Shown here piece after piece: positions 7,016 through 16,139 of a stretch of 64,000 nucleotides of DNA. How positions within the stretch are numbered: the stretch's first letter is position 1; every line of letters starts with the position of its first letter. The notes under the pieces were generated by a model. That model worked only from the letters and a program-made list of their open reading frames with translations. It made no database searches and was not told the DNA's origin. Source of the stretch: CAZHFW01 sp964531675 (GTDB lineage Bacteria > Planctomycetota > Phycisphaerae > Phycisphaerales > UBA1924); contig CAZHFW010000018.1 in the NCBI GenBank assembly GCA_964531675.1, positions 13,279-77,278 on the forward strand. The letters are read 5' to 3'. A program made the position numbers and the translations under genes.

Positions 7016-9685
7016 ATGGCGGGTTCGCGCAGCAAGGCTCGGATGCTCATCACGATCGCGGGGCTTGCCCTGACGCTGTGCGCCGCGCCGGCGCTGGCGG
7101 GGTTTGGCCCGCCCAAGGCCGAGGCGACGCCCGACTTCGCCAAGCCGCCGCCGGAGCCATTGGTGGTTCCGCTCGACGAAGCGGCCCAGGCCCTGGTCGA
7201 CGCGGAGTACCTCAAGCCTGAAGAACGGCGCTTGGCCAAGCTCAAGCACGGCGTCTTCACGCCTGAAGACCTGACGGACGCCGCCTCCAAGGCCCGCGCC
7301 TCGATCCTGCTCGGGCGGTGGGCGGATGCGTCGCTCTCCGATCCCGCGCTCTCCCCCGAGGATCGCGCCGAGGCTCTCATCCTGCGCGGCGAGGATCAGG
7401 AAGCCCGCGAGCTTTTGAAGGACACGACGTCCGCCAAGGGCCTGGCGCTGCGGATCACGATCAACCATCGGGATGGCAAGCCCGAGGACGCCAAACGCGA
7501 CGCTGAAGCGCTCGCGGCGCTGCTTCGGAGTCCGCAAGGCAAGGTGGCGAGCGAGCTCTTGTGGATCGCGCGAGGCCTGACCATCGCGACGCGCGTCCCC
7601 GAGACGCCGACCGCGGGGAATCAGGCCGCGGGGTTCAAGGCTCTGTTGTCGCTGCTCGGCACGGCGCGGGAGACGCTCGACAAGCTCGATCCGTTCATCC
7701 CCCTGGCCGAGGCGGAGATCCTGTGGGACAAGGACAACCCCGCGGAGGCGGGCAAGGGGATGCAGGCGGCGCTCTCGCTGAATCCCTCCAACGCCGACGC
7801 GTGGGCGCTGCTCGGCGAGATCAAGGTCGCGCAGTTCGACTTTGCCGCGGCTGAGGACGTCATCAAGCGTCTGGAGCTGAACGCGGCCAAGCTCGGCGAG
7901 GGGCCCTGCATCGAGGCGGACTTGCTCCGCGCCAAGCTCAGGCTCAAGCAGCAGGATCCTCAGGCAGCAGCAGAGGCGGCCGATCGGGTGCTGGCGATCA
8001 TGCCCAAGCAGCCCACGGCGCTGGCGCTGCGTGCCGCGGCGGCAGCGGGACAGTTCGACTTCGCAGCGGCCGATGCGATGGTCGCCAAGTTCACGGCGCT
8101 GTTTCCGGGCTCGGCCGAGGCCCACGCGATCATCGGATCACTCCTGAGCGACCTCAGGCAGTACGCCGACTCAGAGCGGTTCCTGCGTGCCGCGACCAAG
8201 ATCGAGCCCTTGTGGCCACAGCCCGCGATTGACCTCGGGCTCATGCTCGTGCAGGCGGGCAAGGACGCCGACGCACGCGAGGTGCTGCGCTCCGCCAACG
8301 CGTTGGATCCGTTCAACGTCCGCACGGACAACAGCCTGAAGCTCGTGACCGAGCTGGCGTCGTACAACCAGATTCAGACCGATCACTTCATCGTGCGCTA
8401 CAAGCCTGGCGTGGACGACGTGATGGCCCGCGAGATGGGCGCGGTGCTGGAGGGCATCTACAAGCGCGTGACGGGAAACGCCAAGGGCGGGATGGACTTT
8501 GCGCTGCCCGATCGGACCACGATCGAGCTCATGCCCGATCACCACTGGTTCAGCGTGCGCATCACGGGCATGCCTCAGGTGCACACCATCGCGGCTGCGA
8601 CGGGTCCGGTGATCGCGATGGAGGCGCCGCGTGAGGGGCCCGGGCATCGGGTGGGTCCGTACGACTGGCCGCGGGTGATTCAGCACGAGTTCACGCACAC
8701 CGTGAGCCTGGCGCGGGCCAAGAACCGCCTTCCGCACTGGTTCACCGAGGCGGCGGCGCAGTATCTCGAAGACGCGCCCAAGGATTGGCCGACGTGGCAG
8801 CTTCTCTCCCGCGTCCTCCAGCGGAACGAGCTCTTCGACTTCGACCAGATCAACATCGCGTTCGTTCGTCCCGAGAAGCCCACCGATCGCCAGCAGGCGT
8901 ACGCGCAGGGTCTCTGGATGTACGAGTTCATGATCGAGGCCTTCGGCCCACGCACGCCTCTGGATCTGCTCGACCGCTATGCCCAGGGGCAGCGCGAGGA
9001 GCAGGCGATCCGCGAAGTGCTGGGGCTCTCGCGCGATGAGTTTGCCGAGAAGTTCAAGGTCTGGGCCCGGGCCGATCTGATCGCCAATGGTCTGCTTCGG
9101 CCCGAGGGCATGCCGGGCCTCACCGAACTCCTTTCGCAAGCGGGCGGCGCGGAAGAGCCCACCGCCGAGCTCGTCAATGGCTGGCTCGAGCAATATCCGG
9201 AGCATCCTGATGTGCTCCAGCTCGCGGTCATGCTGAAGATGCGGGACAACAAGGGCAAGCCCAGCGCGGACATGGCGCCGCTGCTCCGGCGGGCGGCCAA
9301 GGCCTGCCCCGCGGATCCGACGCCGCACCGCCTGCTGGCGCAGATGTACCTGTCGGGTGAGCTCCAGAGCCAGAGCCTTGACGACGCGATCGAGCATCTG
9401 GAATGGCTCGACGTGCGCGAGCAATACTCCACGACGTACGCGGTGGCGCTGGCGGAGCGTTACGCGGAGATCGGGGATTGGACCAACGCGACCAGGAAGG
9501 CCGAGCGGGCCACGCGGATCGCGCCCTTCGATCCTTCGGCGCGCGAGCTGGCGGCGGCGGTCGCGATCAAGTCGGGCGATCTGGATCGCGCCGAACGACA
9601 CGTGCGGGCCCTCATCGCGCTCGAGCCCGATCAGGCGGTCCACAAGGCAAGGCTTGATGCCCTGCTCAAGATGAAGTCCAAGTGA
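7016..9685 (+). CDS. Secreted TPR protein with gluzincin-type (peptidase MA-like) metalloprotease core
   Basis: This 889-aa protein has a clear signal peptide (about residues 1-28, ending APALA). Residues 60-450 are TPR-like helical repeats, for example ADAWALLGEIKVAQFDFAAAEDVI. The middle (450-690) is a gluzincin domain: HEFTH at about 557-561 gives two zinc ligands and the catalytic Glu, and HWFTEAAAQYLE 20 residues on gives the third ligand Glu. More TPR-like repeats follow to the end (about 740-889). The arrangement matches the peptidase MA-like family (Pfam PF13485). It probably acts in the periplasm on an unknown substrate. GGAG upstream of ATG 7016 supports the start. All zinc-site residues are present, so an active enzyme is expected. 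Confidence 0.75.
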   Translation: MAGSRSKARMLITIAGLALTLCAAPALAGFGPPKAEATPDFAKPPPEPLVVPLDEAAQALVDAEYLKPEERRLAKLKHGVFTPEDLTDAASKARASILLGRWADASLSDPALSPEDRAEALILRGEDQEARELLKDTTSAKGLALRITINHRDGKPEDAKRDAEALAALLRSPQGKVASELLWIARGLTIATRVPETPTAGNQAAGFKALLSLLGTARETLDKLDPFIPLAEAEILWDKDNPAEAGKGMQAALSLNPSNADAWALLGEIKVAQFDFAAAEDVIKRLELNAAKLGEGPCIEADLLRAKLRLKQQDPQAAAEAADRVLAIMPKQPTALALRAAAAAGQFDFAAADAMVAKFTALFPGSAEAHAIIGSLLSDLRQYADSERFLRAATKIEPLWPQPAIDLGLMLVQAGKDADAREVLRSANALDPFNVRTDNSLKLVTELASYNQIQTDHFIVRYKPGVDDVMAREMGAVLEGIYKRVTGNAKGGMDFALPDRTTIELMPDHHWFSVRITGMPQVHTIAAATGPVIAMEAPREGPGHRVGPYDWPRVIQHEFTHTVSLARAKNRLPHWFTEAAAQYLEDAPKDWPTWQLLSRVLQRNELFDFDQINIAFVRPEKPTDRQQAYAQGLWMYEFMIEAFGPRTPLDLLDRYAQGQREEQAIREVLGLSRDEFAEKFKVWARADLIANGLLRPEGMPGLTELLSQAGGAEEPTAELVNGWLEQYPEHPDVLQLAVMLKMRDNKGKPSADMAPLLRRAAKACPADPTPHRLLAQMYLSGELQSQSLDDAIEHLEWLDVREQYSTTYAVALAERYAEIGDWTNATRKAERATRIAPFDPSARELAAAVAIKSGDLDRAERHVRALIALEPDQAVHKARLDALLKMKSK

Positions 9686-9714
9686 CTGGCGCGACAAGTA
9701 ACCGAATCCGAACC

Positions 9715-11205
9715 TCAGGCGCGGACGATCACGCCGCGCCTGAGCAGATGTTCAAGGGCCGACTCCGCGGCTGATCGCGAGACGACCGGCGCGACCGCGT
9801 CGATGACCTGCGATCCGGTCCGACTCGCTTGGATCTCGCGGAGCACGCGTGCGCTCTCCGCATCCAGATCGGTGACAAGGCCAAATCCCGCGTTGGAGGT
9901 GGCGCGCCGTGCTCCCGACTCTCCGGCGCGATCCTCGAGCTTCAGGTGCGGCCCAAGCTTGAGGCTGGTGCCTCCGAGCGCTCCGGAGCGGATCAGGTCC
10001 TCGTTGTCCATCAGACGCAGCAGCTGATCACCCGCGGGGGAGACCAAGGGCTCGGTTGCTTCAAGAAGCTGGAACCAGGGGGAGCCCGACGCTCCCTCGC
10101 TCCGGCGGCGCATCGTGACCACACCCGTTGAGATCGCATTGAAGCCCTGCGCGCGGTAGAAGTCCGTCCAGGACTTCAGCCGCTGCTCCACCTGCTGGCG
10201 AACCTGCTCGGGCGACGAGCTTGCCAGAGGCGTGAATCCGCCAAGACCCCACTGGCGGGCGTAAGCATCCGGATCGATCGTGCGGATGCGGAGCGTGAGC
10301 ACGTCGGCGTCGAGTCCCGCGAACCAGTGTCGGGGCGATGCGTCGGAGTCGGCGTCGGAGTCGGCGCCGGTGTGGGGCCAGTCGCAGATCATCTGGAAGA
10401 AGCCGCCTGGCGCGAGGTGTTCGAAGGCTTCGCGTGCGAGCCTTTGGCAGAACAGATCGCCGCGCACGCCGCTGTCGCGGAAGGTGATTGTGGTCTCGGG
10501 GCTGATCACGAAGGGCGGGTTGGAGATGATCGCGTCGAACCGTCGCCCGCGGACCGCGGCGAAGAGATCGCCCTGCACCGCCTCAACGTTCGTCAAGCCA
10601 TTGAGCGCCGCATTGAAGCTCGTGAACGCCGCGGCAGCGGGGTTAAAATCGGAGGCGACGACGTGTGTCGCGTGGGAGGCCGCCAGGATCGCGAGCAGCC
10701 CCGAGCCGCAGCCCATGTCCAGAGCGGTTTGGCACGGACGACGGATCGCGACGTCGGCCATAATGCGGGTCGTGCCTGCGACGCTCATGACTTTGTGCGC
10801 GTCCAGTGCGGCGCCGCCCGGCGAGGGGGGCGGGTCGTTGGTGGTGTAGGTGTCACCGGTCAGGATGAGCTGGATGCGTGAGCGGACGCTGCTTGATGTG
10901 AGGGTCAGCACGCCCTCGCGGGCCAGTTCGTCGATGGGCACCGGTCCGAGTGCGAGGGCTGCGTCGGCCTGGGAGAGCTCGCTTCCGAAGTAGAAGAGCC
11001 TGAGCAGGAGGTTGAAGGGCGTGGGTGTCGCGAGCTTCATCGCGCGGTCGCGCGGCGGCAGGCGCGGGATTTCGTGCAACGCGCGCACGCCAAGCGCCCG
11101 GAGCAGGGCCGCCTCGGAGAGTCCTGCGCGGCGCAGCTGGTCGCCCAGAGCGCGGGCCAATGCCGGGCCCGGAAGCCTCGGGATGGGGATCTCGGTCGGG
11201 GTCAT
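9715..11205 (-). CDS. NPPF-type class I methyltransferase, copy A
   Basis: This 496-aa protein carries a SAM-binding Rossmann domain in its middle: ALDMGCGSGLLAI is motif I (about residues 165-177) and SNPPF is motif IV, the mark of enzymes that methylate amide or ring nitrogens (HemK/RsmC/TrmN6 group). About 150 residues before it and 200 after it are not part of the core. The end (LEHLLRRGVIVRA) looks like a small helical or winged-helix tail. The next gene on the same strand is a full-length paralogue with the same three-part layout. The target is unknown. ATG at 11205 begins MTPTEIPIPRLPG with no strong ribosome site. Confidence 0.75.
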   Translation of the reverse strand: MTPTEIPIPRLPGPALARALGDQLRRAGLSEAALLRALGVRALHEIPRLPPRDRAMKLATPTPFNLLLRLFYFGSELSQADAALALGPVPIDELAREGVLTLTSSSVRSRIQLILTGDTYTTNDPPPSPGGAALDAHKVMSVAGTTRIMADVAIRRPCQTALDMGCGSGLLAILAASHATHVVASDFNPAAAAFTSFNAALNGLTNVEAVQGDLFAAVRGRRFDAIISNPPFVISPETTITFRDSGVRGDLFCQRLAREAFEHLAPGGFFQMICDWPHTGADSDADSDASPRHWFAGLDADVLTLRIRTIDPDAYARQWGLGGFTPLASSSPEQVRQQVEQRLKSWTDFYRAQGFNAISTGVVTMRRRSEGASGSPWFQLLEATEPLVSPAGDQLLRLMDNEDLIRSGALGGTSLKLGPHLKLEDRAGESGARRATSNAGFGLVTDLDAESARVLREIQASRTGSQVIDAVAPVVSRSAAESALEHLLRRGVIVRA

Positions 11206-11246
11206 GCGTCGTGCAGACTACCGCATGATCGACTGGCTGCGAAGGC

Positions 11247-12806
11247 TTAGACGGGGATGAGCACGCCGCGCTCGATCAGGCCGCGAAGGGCTTGCACGAG
11301 CTGGGGTCCGATCTTCTCGATGGGGGCCTTGGCGTTGGAGGCCAGGACGTTCAGCGCGTCGCCCGCGGTGCGCATCCCGTCGCAGAGCATGACGAGCTGG
11401 ACCATGGGCATGGGCGAGGGAGCGCCCATCGCAAAGCCATCGGAGAAGCGGATGTGCGATTCGGCAATTCCCCAGCCGCCGCCCGCACCAGGGGCGAGTT
11501 CCTGGCGGATGCGGATCTCGGGGGCGGCCTTGAAGCGCGTCGAGACGAGCTTGCGGTCGTCGCACGAGTTCAGGAAGTCCTGATTCTTGAAGACGCGTTC
11601 GATCTGGTGCCCCGCGGAGGACTGCAGGCGGTCCGGCGCGTCGTCCATGCGGATCCAGGGCTGGCGTCCCGCGGCCAGCTCCCACGGATCGAGCTTGCGC
11701 ATCGTGATGAGCCCGCGGCTGATGCCTTCGATGCCCTGGGCGCGGAACGAATCCACCCAGCGGCGGATCGCTTCGTTGAGCTGGGTCTGGTTGGCCAGAC
11801 GGCCCTCGCGGGCGTCGAGGCTGAGCCACTCGATCGCGTAGCTCAGGGGATCGATCGTGCGGAAACGCTGCACGAGGACGTCGCATCCGGAGGTCGCGAA
11901 CCACGAGCCCAGGCGCTGCCTCGGGTCGGTTCCCTTCAGGTGCGTCCACTCGCAGAGCATCTGCATCCACCCGCCGGGGTTCAGGTGCTCGGGGGCTTCG
12001 CGGACGATGCGCTGGCAGAACTCGTCGCCCTGCATGCCCGAGTCACGGTAGAGGTACGCCGAGTCGGGGGAGATCGCAAAGGGCGGGTTGCAGAAGATGA
12101 AGTCGAAGGTCTTGCCTTTGACGGGCTCGAAGAGATCGCCCGAGGCGACGTGAACGTTCTCGAGGTTGTTCAGGTCCGCGTTGAAGCGGGCGAAGGCGAC
12201 GGCGCGGGGAGACTTGTCGATCGCGGTGACGTGCTGGCAATGGGGGCTTGCGCGCATCGCGAGGTAACCGGTGCCGCAGCCCAGGTCCAGGGCCTCGCCG
12301 AAGCTCTTGCGGAGGGTGACGTCCGCGAGCAGGAGGGTGGTGCCGACGACGGCCATGACGGTGTCGGCGGGCGTGCCGCTGGCGCGGGCGGGCATGTCCG
12401 ACGCGGTGTACATCTTGTCGTGCACGTCGAGCTGGATGACGGCGCGGACGCGGTTCTCGACGAGCTCGAGCACGTCGGACTTGACCAGGTCTTCGATGGA
12501 GAGCGAGCCCAGGGCGGCGCGGGCGCTCTCGACCGGCACTTCCAGGCCCATGAGGAACAGGCGGATGAAGATGTTCAGCGCGGTGGGCTCGGCGGTGCGC
12601 GACATGCGGACCTGAGGCGGGAGCGCCTGGAACTGCACCGCGTCGCGGATCCCGAAGACCTCCATGACGCGCTGCTGGGTCAGCCCGGCGCCGCGGAAGA
12701 GATCACCAAGCACCCGGGCGGTGGAGCGATCGGGAAGGTTGGGAACACCCGCGTAGATGGGCGCGGCGCGGGTGGGGTCGTTCTGCTCAAGTCCTGTCTG
12801 GCTCAT
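11247..12806 (-). CDS. NPPF-type class I methyltransferase, copy B
   Basis: This 519-aa paralogue of the downstream gene shares the N-terminal helical domain (RVLGDLFRGAGLTQQRVMEVFGI), motif I (ALDLGCGTGYLAM), motif IV (CNPPFAISPDSAYLYRDSG) and the C-terminal tail ending RGVLIPV. NPPF predicts methylation of an amide or exocyclic nitrogen in protein or nucleic acid. Copy A lies 41 bp downstream, so the pair is probably one transcript born of tandem duplication. The matching extra domains mean these are not plain PrmC or RsmC. The gene is divergent from proB with about 90 bp between starts. Confidence 0.75.
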   Translation of the reverse strand: MSQTGLEQNDPTRAAPIYAGVPNLPDRSTARVLGDLFRGAGLTQQRVMEVFGIRDAVQFQALPPQVRMSRTAEPTALNIFIRLFLMGLEVPVESARAALGSLSIEDLVKSDVLELVENRVRAVIQLDVHDKMYTASDMPARASGTPADTVMAVVGTTLLLADVTLRKSFGEALDLGCGTGYLAMRASPHCQHVTAIDKSPRAVAFARFNADLNNLENVHVASGDLFEPVKGKTFDFIFCNPPFAISPDSAYLYRDSGMQGDEFCQRIVREAPEHLNPGGWMQMLCEWTHLKGTDPRQRLGSWFATSGCDVLVQRFRTIDPLSYAIEWLSLDAREGRLANQTQLNEAIRRWVDSFRAQGIEGISRGLITMRKLDPWELAAGRQPWIRMDDAPDRLQSSAGHQIERVFKNQDFLNSCDDRKLVSTRFKAAPEIRIRQELAPGAGGGWGIAESHIRFSDGFAMGAPSPMPMVQLVMLCDGMRTAGDALNVLASNAKAPIEKIGPQLVQALRGLIERGVLIPV

Positions 12807-12876
12807 GGTCGGATGGTCCCTGAAACAAAGCCCTCGATCGCGATTTTGGGGGAGGCACGCTAAGGAGGGGCCGGGC

Positions 12877-12990
12877 TTGGGTCAATACGCTTGCGTATGC
12901 CAGCGTCAGGTTCAGGCTCAAATCCCCGGTCAAACGCGCCCCGAACCCCGGAGCGGCGCGATTTTTCGGCGGTCCGACGGGTGGTTGTGA
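12877..12990 (+). CDS. Possible leader ORF overlapping the start of proB
   Basis: AAGGAGGGG at 12862-12870 is one of the strongest ribosome sites in the window, yet it lies too far (26 bases) from the proB ATG at 12897. Six bases after it is a TTG that opens a 37-codon frame ending TGA at 12988-12990. That stop overlaps an in-frame proB GTG as GTGA (12987). The peptide has no recognisable features. It may be a leader coupling translation of proB, or chance. Confidence 0.25.
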   Translation: MGQYACVCQRQVQAQIPGQTRPEPRSGAIFRRSDGWL

Positions 12991-14069
12991 AGGTGGGCAG
13001 CGCGGTCCTGGCCCCCAAGGGTGAACTCGAGCCCGCAGCGGTGGAAGGCCTGGCGTCCCAGATCGCGCTGGCCAAGTCCCGGGGCCTCGAGGTGATCCTG
13101 GTCTCTTCCGGCGCGGTCGCGTCGGGGTTCCGGGTCCTGGGTCTGGCGTCGCCTCCCAAGACGATCGTGCTGAAGCAGGCGTCGGCCGCGGTGGGGCAGC
13201 AGAGGCTCATGGCCGCGTATGCCGGCGCGTTCCAAGGCTGTGCGATCGCGGTGGGGCAGGTGTTGCTCACCGCCGAAGATTTCACGAGCCGCGTGCGCTA
13301 TCTGAACGCGCGACGGACGCTTCAGACGCTCCTGGAACATGGAGCCGTCCCGATCATCAACGAGAACGACTCGGTCGCGGTCGATGAGATCAAGCTCGGC
13401 GACAACGACAACCTCTCCGCGCTGGTCGCGTCTCTGGTCGATGCGGACCTGCTCCTGATCCTCTCCACGGTCGAAGGGCTCTACGACAGTTTCGTCAAGG
13501 GCAAAGCGGGGAACGTCGTGCCCGAGGTCACGCCCGACACCGGCGTTGATGCGTTCATCTCCACCGACACGTCCTCCGTCGGGACTGGCGGCATGGTGAC
13601 CAAGGTCCGGGCGGCCCGCCTCGGCGCCAAGAGCGGCTTTGCGACCGTCATCGCTTCGGGCAATCAGCCCGACGTCATCGCCAGGGTGCTCGCGGGCGAG
13701 CCCATCGGCACGCGTTTCACGCCCGAGGCCCGCGAGCTGGCGAGCCGGAAGAGGTGGATCGGGTACTCCGCCAAGCCCAAGGGGATCATCGTCGTCGATG
13801 ACGGCGCCCGCAAGGCGATCGTTTCGCGCGGCGCGAGCCTTTTGCCCGGCGGCGTCGTGAGCGTGAGCGGCGCGTTCGAGCAGGGCGCACCGGTGGAGAT
13901 CCGAGGTCGTGACGGCAAGGCCTTCGCCCGCGGCCTTTCGCTGTACGCGTCAAGCGAGATCGCCCGCATCAAAGGCAAGAAGTCGAGCCAGATCGCGGGC
14001 ATCCTCGGACAGGCGTACGCCGAGGAGATCGTCCACCGCGACGACCTGGTGCTCAAGGAGCAGGCATGA
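12897..14069 (+). CDS. proB: Glutamate 5-kinase
   Basis: This enzyme phosphorylates L-glutamate, the first step of proline synthesis. The amino-acid-kinase domain opens with VVVKVGSAVL, whose Lys binds phosphate. The sequence VILVSSGAVASG follows, then INENDSVAVDEIKLGDND (glutamate and ATP site). GTGGMVTKVRAARL is a conserved kinase-domain motif. A PUA domain fills the last 100 residues. The full length is 390 aa from ATG 12897; TTG 12891 or a GTG further in are possible. The first 28 residues before VVVKVG are an unusual polar extension for this family. The stop codon overlaps the proA start by 4 bp (ATGA), so the two are translationally coupled. Confidence 0.95.
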   Translation: MPASGSGSNPRSNAPRTPERRDFSAVRRVVVKVGSAVLAPKGELEPAAVEGLASQIALAKSRGLEVILVSSGAVASGFRVLGLASPPKTIVLKQASAAVGQQRLMAAYAGAFQGCAIAVGQVLLTAEDFTSRVRYLNARRTLQTLLEHGAVPIINENDSVAVDEIKLGDNDNLSALVASLVDADLLLILSTVEGLYDSFVKGKAGNVVPEVTPDTGVDAFISTDTSSVGTGGMVTKVRAARLGAKSGFATVIASGNQPDVIARVLAGEPIGTRFTPEARELASRKRWIGYSAKPKGIIVVDDGARKAIVSRGASLLPGGVVSVSGAFEQGAPVEIRGRDGKAFARGLSLYASSEIARIKGKKSSQIAGILGQAYAEEIVHRDDLVLKEQA

Positions 14070-15343
14070 ACCCGAATGGTGACGCACAGGCGGGCAAGAT
14101 GCGTGCGCTCGCGGAGGCCGCCCGGGACGCGGCCCGCATGGTGGGCTCACTCTCCCGTGAGGCTAAGGACGCGGTGCTGCTCGACATCGCTGCGGCGCTG
14201 GTCGCGCAGGAGCGAGCCCTGATCGAGGCCAGTGCTGCGGATGTGAGCGCCGCCCGTGCAGCGGGGCTTTCGGAGGCGAAGCTTGCAAGGCTCGGGCTGA
14301 CATCCAAGGGCCTGGCGCAGATGGCCGAGGGCCTGCGTCAGATCGCAGTCATGGACGATCCCATCGGCGCGGTGACCAGGCAGTCCCGCACCGCTGCGGG
14401 GCTGGATGTGCGGAAGGTGCGTGCGCCCCTGGGCGTGGTCGCGATGATCTACGAGGCAAGGCCCGGCGTCACCATCGATGCGTTTGCCTTGTGCTTCAAG
14501 GCGGGCAATGCGTGCATCCTCAAGGGCGGCAAAGAGGCCTCCCGCGCCAATGCGGCGCTGGCGTCGATCATCCATGCGGCATTGCGCGCCAGGTGCTTGC
14601 CTGAGGGCGCCGCGGCGGTGGAGTCCACGCTCGGGCGCGACCAGCTCCGCGAACTCCTCACGTTCGAGGATTGCATCGATCTGGTGATCCCGCGTGGCGG
14701 GGTGGAACTCATCCGTTTCGTGCACGAGCACTCGCGGATCCCGACGGTTCAGCACTTTCAGGGCGTGTGCCACATCTTCGTGGACCAGAGCGCCGACATC
14801 GAGAAGGCGGTGCGCGTCTGCGTCAACGCCAAGACCAGCGCGCCCGCGACCTGCAACGCGGCCGAGTGTGTGCTTGTGCACCGCCAGATCGCGCCGGTCT
14901 TCATCCCCAGGCTCGTCGAGGCGATGCAGGGCATGGGGGTTGAGGTGCGGGGAGACGAAGCATCGCGGGCGACGGCCTCCGGGATCGTCCCGGCGCAGGA
15001 CTCCGACTTTGGCGCCGAGTTCCTCGACCTGATCCTGGCGTGCAAGGTCGTGGACGGGCTCGACGAGGCGATCGCGCACATCCACCGCTTTGGCAGCAAC
15101 CACACCGAGGCGATCCTGACCCGTCACGACGCGAACGCGAAGGCGTTCACCGAGCGGGTCCGCTCGTCGTGCGTCGTCGTGAACGCGTCCACCCGCTTCA
15201 ACGATGGCTTCCAGCTCGGCCTGGGCGCGGAGATCGGGATCAGCACCTCGCGCGTCCACGCGTACGGCCCGATGGGTCTGGAAGAACTCACGACCCAGCG
15301 CTGGATCGTGCAAGGCGAGTACCAGACGAGGGAGCCGTCCTAA
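14066..15343 (+). CDS. proA: Gamma-glutamyl phosphate reductase
   Basis: This 425-aa NADPH-dependent enzyme converts gamma-glutamyl phosphate to glutamate semialdehyde, the second step of proline synthesis. It is an aldehyde-dehydrogenase-fold protein with the family hallmarks PLGVVAMIYEARPGVTIDA, ILKGGKEASRAN, the catalytic Cys in AKTSAPATCNAAECVLVH, and FGSNHTEAI near the end. It reaches the normal family length with no gaps. The start is ATG inside the proB stop (ATGA). The product acts on the labile phosphate that ProB makes. proC is not in the window. Confidence 0.96.
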   Translation: MNPNGDAQAGKMRALAEAARDAARMVGSLSREAKDAVLLDIAAALVAQERALIEASAADVSAARAAGLSEAKLARLGLTSKGLAQMAEGLRQIAVMDDPIGAVTRQSRTAAGLDVRKVRAPLGVVAMIYEARPGVTIDAFALCFKAGNACILKGGKEASRANAALASIIHAALRARCLPEGAAAVESTLGRDQLRELLTFEDCIDLVIPRGGVELIRFVHEHSRIPTVQHFQGVCHIFVDQSADIEKAVRVCVNAKTSAPATCNAAECVLVHRQIAPVFIPRLVEAMQGMGVEVRGDEASRATASGIVPAQDSDFGAEFLDLILACKVVDGLDEAIAHIHRFGSNHTEAILTRHDANAKAFTERVRSSCVVVNASTRFNDGFQLGLGAEIGISTSRVHAYGPMGLEELTTQRWIVQGEYQTREPS

Positions 15344-15383
15344 CGATGGGCAAGGAACGCTCGGATTGTGAACTCGGGGTCAA

Positions 15384-16139
15384 TCAACACACCGCGATCG
15401 GCCACCACTTCCCGGTGGAGTACACGGAGAGCATCAGCAATCTCCAGCGTCCAGCCGCTCGGTCGTAGGCCATGTGAAGGGCGACTCTGCCTTCACTGCC
15501 GTCGTTGTATCGGACCGGAATCACGGCGCAACATCCATCCCAGCTGCTCGTCCAAGTTGGAGGGTCCGAGGTTCGCATCCCCTCCCCTGCCTCTGCAAAG
15601 AACGACGTTCGCCCCATTGTTGCCGAGTCCGGCCACTGAGGAGTTGAGAGGGGCAGTGAGATGCCGCGGATCAATACTCCCTTCGGAAGTTCTACTTGAG
15701 CAACCGAGGGTGCGATGCGGAGCGACGCTTCCACCATCGCGACAAAGGCTCCTCGATCATCAAGCCCCGAACCAGGTTGCGCGGGAACAAGGCTCTCAGC
15801 CCTCCACTCGTCCATCTGTGCATCAACCCGATCCCGATGGAACTGATCCGTGCGAAGCCTGTAGTCAAAGTACGCGCCGGCATCGATCGGGAACAAGAGT
15901 CAGATTGCGTTCGACAGGTCCCGTTTCAGAGCATGTGACGCCCTGCTGTCAATGGTGGGCTGTGCTGCCAGCATCCATCTATCGATCTCCAACTCGACCT
16001 CCTCTGGCTGGAGGCGTGGTCCTGGTGTCGGTTCATACGGGCGAGGCGGATCTCCCTCGCGAGCAAGGAAGTGCGTGAGGGAGGCTGATGCAGGGAGCAC
16101 AGCCGCGAGCACTCCGGCCCGGATGACGATCGGAGTCAC
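15384..16139 (-). pseudogene. Secreted hypothetical protein interrupted by an in-frame TGA
   Basis: One reading frame runs from GTG 16139 to TGA 15384 and is broken by a single TGA at 15900-15902. The first part (79 residues) opens with a hydrophobic signal-like segment (IVIRAGVLAAVLPASASL) and an acidic helical stretch. After the TGA the frame continues without shift through 171 more sense codons with protein-like content: FPIDAGAYFDYRLRTDQ, then beta-rich text, and WRLLMLSVYSTGKWWPI near the end. A one-base change of TGG to TGA explains the break. The second part could also start alone at TTG 15896. No family is recognised. The patch is poorer in GC than its neighbours. It converges with proA. 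Confidence 0.5.

Noticed and set aside
11292..12863. 523-codon plus-strand ORF antisense to methyltransferase copy B
   Set aside because: It mirrors a real gene with SAM and NPPF motifs, and its translation shows the Arg/Gly/Ala-rich bias of antisense frames.
15540..15620. tRNA-like T-loop (GGTTCGCATCC)
   Set aside because: No matching acceptor, D or anticodon arms can be formed around it, and the stretch fits the coding frame of the broken secreted-protein gene.
15900..15902. Reading the in-frame TGA as selenocysteine
   Set aside because: No selenoprotein family match, no Cys-type active site in homologous position, and no clear hairpin follows the codon. A nonsense change of Trp is simpler.
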